Assembly (NCBI GenBank): GCA_903863935.1 | Contig: CAIPDV010000080.1 | Location: 1-64,000 of the forward strand | Direction: 5' to 3' | Source of the DNA: an uncultured Bacteroidota bacterium | Lineage (GTDB): Bacteria > Bacteroidota > Bacteroidia > JABEUT01 | Length of the DNA: 64,000 bases | Shown: piece by piece, positions 63,343 to 64,000 of the stretch | Position numbering within the stretch: position 1 is the stretch's first letter | Layout of the letters: the number at the start of each line of letters is the position of its first letter | Notes under the pieces: generated by a model | Databases searched by the model: none | What the model saw: only the letters and a program-made list of their open reading frames with translations | What the model was told of the DNA's origin: nothing | Position numbers and translations under genes: made by a program

Positions 63343-64000
63343 TTATTCTCCCTTTAATTCCTTTTTGTATTCTGCAACCAACGTCAAAAACTTCAAAATG
63401 GTTTCATCCATTGAAAGTTCACTCTTGCCTCCGGCAGCATTTATGTGCCCCCCGCCATTAAAATGTTTCCGGGCAAACAGGTTCACATCAAACTTATCTT
63501 TCGAGCGGAAAGAAATTTTTATTTCTCCGTCTTTTAATTCTGTAAACAATGCAGAAAACACAATTCCTTTCACTGAAATGGGTTCGTTTACCAATCCTTC
63601 AGTATCGCCTTCCCTGTAATCGAACCGTTTTAATTCGCTTTGCGTGAGTGTGATGAAACCAGTTGCAAAATCGGGGAGTATCTTCATCTTCTCCATTACA
63701 GCATATCCGAGCAATCTCAAACGTATATCCCGATTATTATCGTCAATAAAGCGGTGTATCTTAGTTGTTTCTGCTCCATGCCTCATCAGGTCGGCCACAA
63801 CATCATGCGTATGTGCCGATGTGCTTGAAAAACGGAACGAACCTGTATCTGTCATTATACCTGCATAAAGGCAATTAGCAATGTCTTTATTTATCTTTTT
63901 ATTTTCTCCCAATAAGGTGATAAAATCGTAAACTAATTCTGCTGTTGAAGAAGACCCAACATTATGAAAAGAAATGTCGGCAAACTTTTCTGGCTGTGGA
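63343..64000 (-). CDS. nrnA: DHH-family phosphoesterase NrnA (5' end outside window)
   Basis: The last 218 or so residues of a DHH/DHHA1 phosphoesterase, which degrades short RNAs and pAp. The frame is open to the window edge: PEKFADISFHNVGSSSTAELVYDFI leads into NKDIANCLYAGIMTDTGSFRFSSTSAHTHDVVADLMRHGA, the end of the DHH domain. The DHHA1 domain carries FNGGGHINAAGG, the substrate-binding GGGH motif. The TTG at 63912 is internal. The start codon and the DHH motif itself lie beyond base 64000. It precedes gldI by eight bases. Confidence 0.93.
   Translation of the reverse strand, partial: PQPEKFADISFHNVGSSSTAELVYDFITLLGENKKINKDIANCLYAGIMTDTGSFRFSSTSAHTHDVVADLMRHGAETTKIHRFIDDNNRDIRLRLLGYAVMEKMKILPDFATGFITLTQSELKRFDYREGDTEGLVNEPISVKGIVFSALFTELKDGEIKISFRSKDKFDVNLFARKHFNGGGHINAAGGKSELSMDETILKFLTLVAEYKKELKGE

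Noticed and set aside
1-64000. tRNA, rRNA or tmRNA genes
   Set aside because: No cloverleaf-like or T-arm consensus was noticed by eye in the gaps between genes; a covariance-model scan would be decisive.

Overview
The window is a chromosomal segment from a member of the Bacteroidota. The evidence is a set of type IX secretion (T9SS) and gliding genes (sprF/porP-like, gldJ, porU, porV, sprA, gldI), a secreted protein with a T9SS sorting tail, a Bacteroidetes-type five-helix succinate dehydrogenase cytochrome b, scarce Shine-Dalgarno sites, and promoters of the TAnnTTTG (-7) type. No rRNA, tRNA, CRISPR array or prophage was seen. Most genes are housekeeping.

Layout. 1-467: repeats only. 468-8221: typA, an array of hairpin repeats, a SPOR-like exported protein, kbl, a REP-associated tyrosine transposase (RAYT) and recQ. 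8503-14707: a porin followed by a lipid-modification set (flavoprotein, DUF1365, CFA-type methyltransferase), interrupted by one opposite-strand gene. 14817-20169: bcp, clpX, a lipoprotein and sdhC-sdhA. 20298-26591: DUF3052-like gene, HExxH protein, mfd, DUF2795, panC, a lipoprotein. 26710-31407: methyltransferase, pdxH, pterin dehydratase, gatA, lytic transglycosylase. 31997-35202: an SBBP-repeat T9SS cargo and an M20 hydrolase, separated by hairpin repeats. 35387-46116: sprF-gldJ diverging from porU-porV-ispF and a membrane protein, then sdhB, which lies 25 kb from sdhCA. 46297-57061: sprA, ruvA, a small lipoprotein, malic enzyme. 57191-64000: selD, a CCG-domain Fe-S protein, an AT-rich orphan PD-(D/E)XK-like protein, GNAT plus T4 endonuclease V homologue, DUF4337, RNase HI, gldI and a partial nrnA.

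How it works together. PorU, PorV, SprA, GldJ, SprF and GldI belong to the outer-membrane side of T9SS and gliding; the protein at 31997 is a likely cargo. SdhC, SdhA and SdhB should form one complex II although sdhB is unlinked. The flavoprotein, DUF1365 and CFA-like enzymes probably modify membrane acyl chains in place.

The most unusual content is a set of short hairpin repeats. One family has a nearly fixed six-base loop and stem arms that vary with full compensation. It forms an array beside typA and also lies, in frame, inside the RAYT gene, whose product is the kind of enzyme that acts on such hairpins. Other repeat families enter coding sequences in frame (T9SS cargo, M20 hydrolase) or supply gene stop codons.
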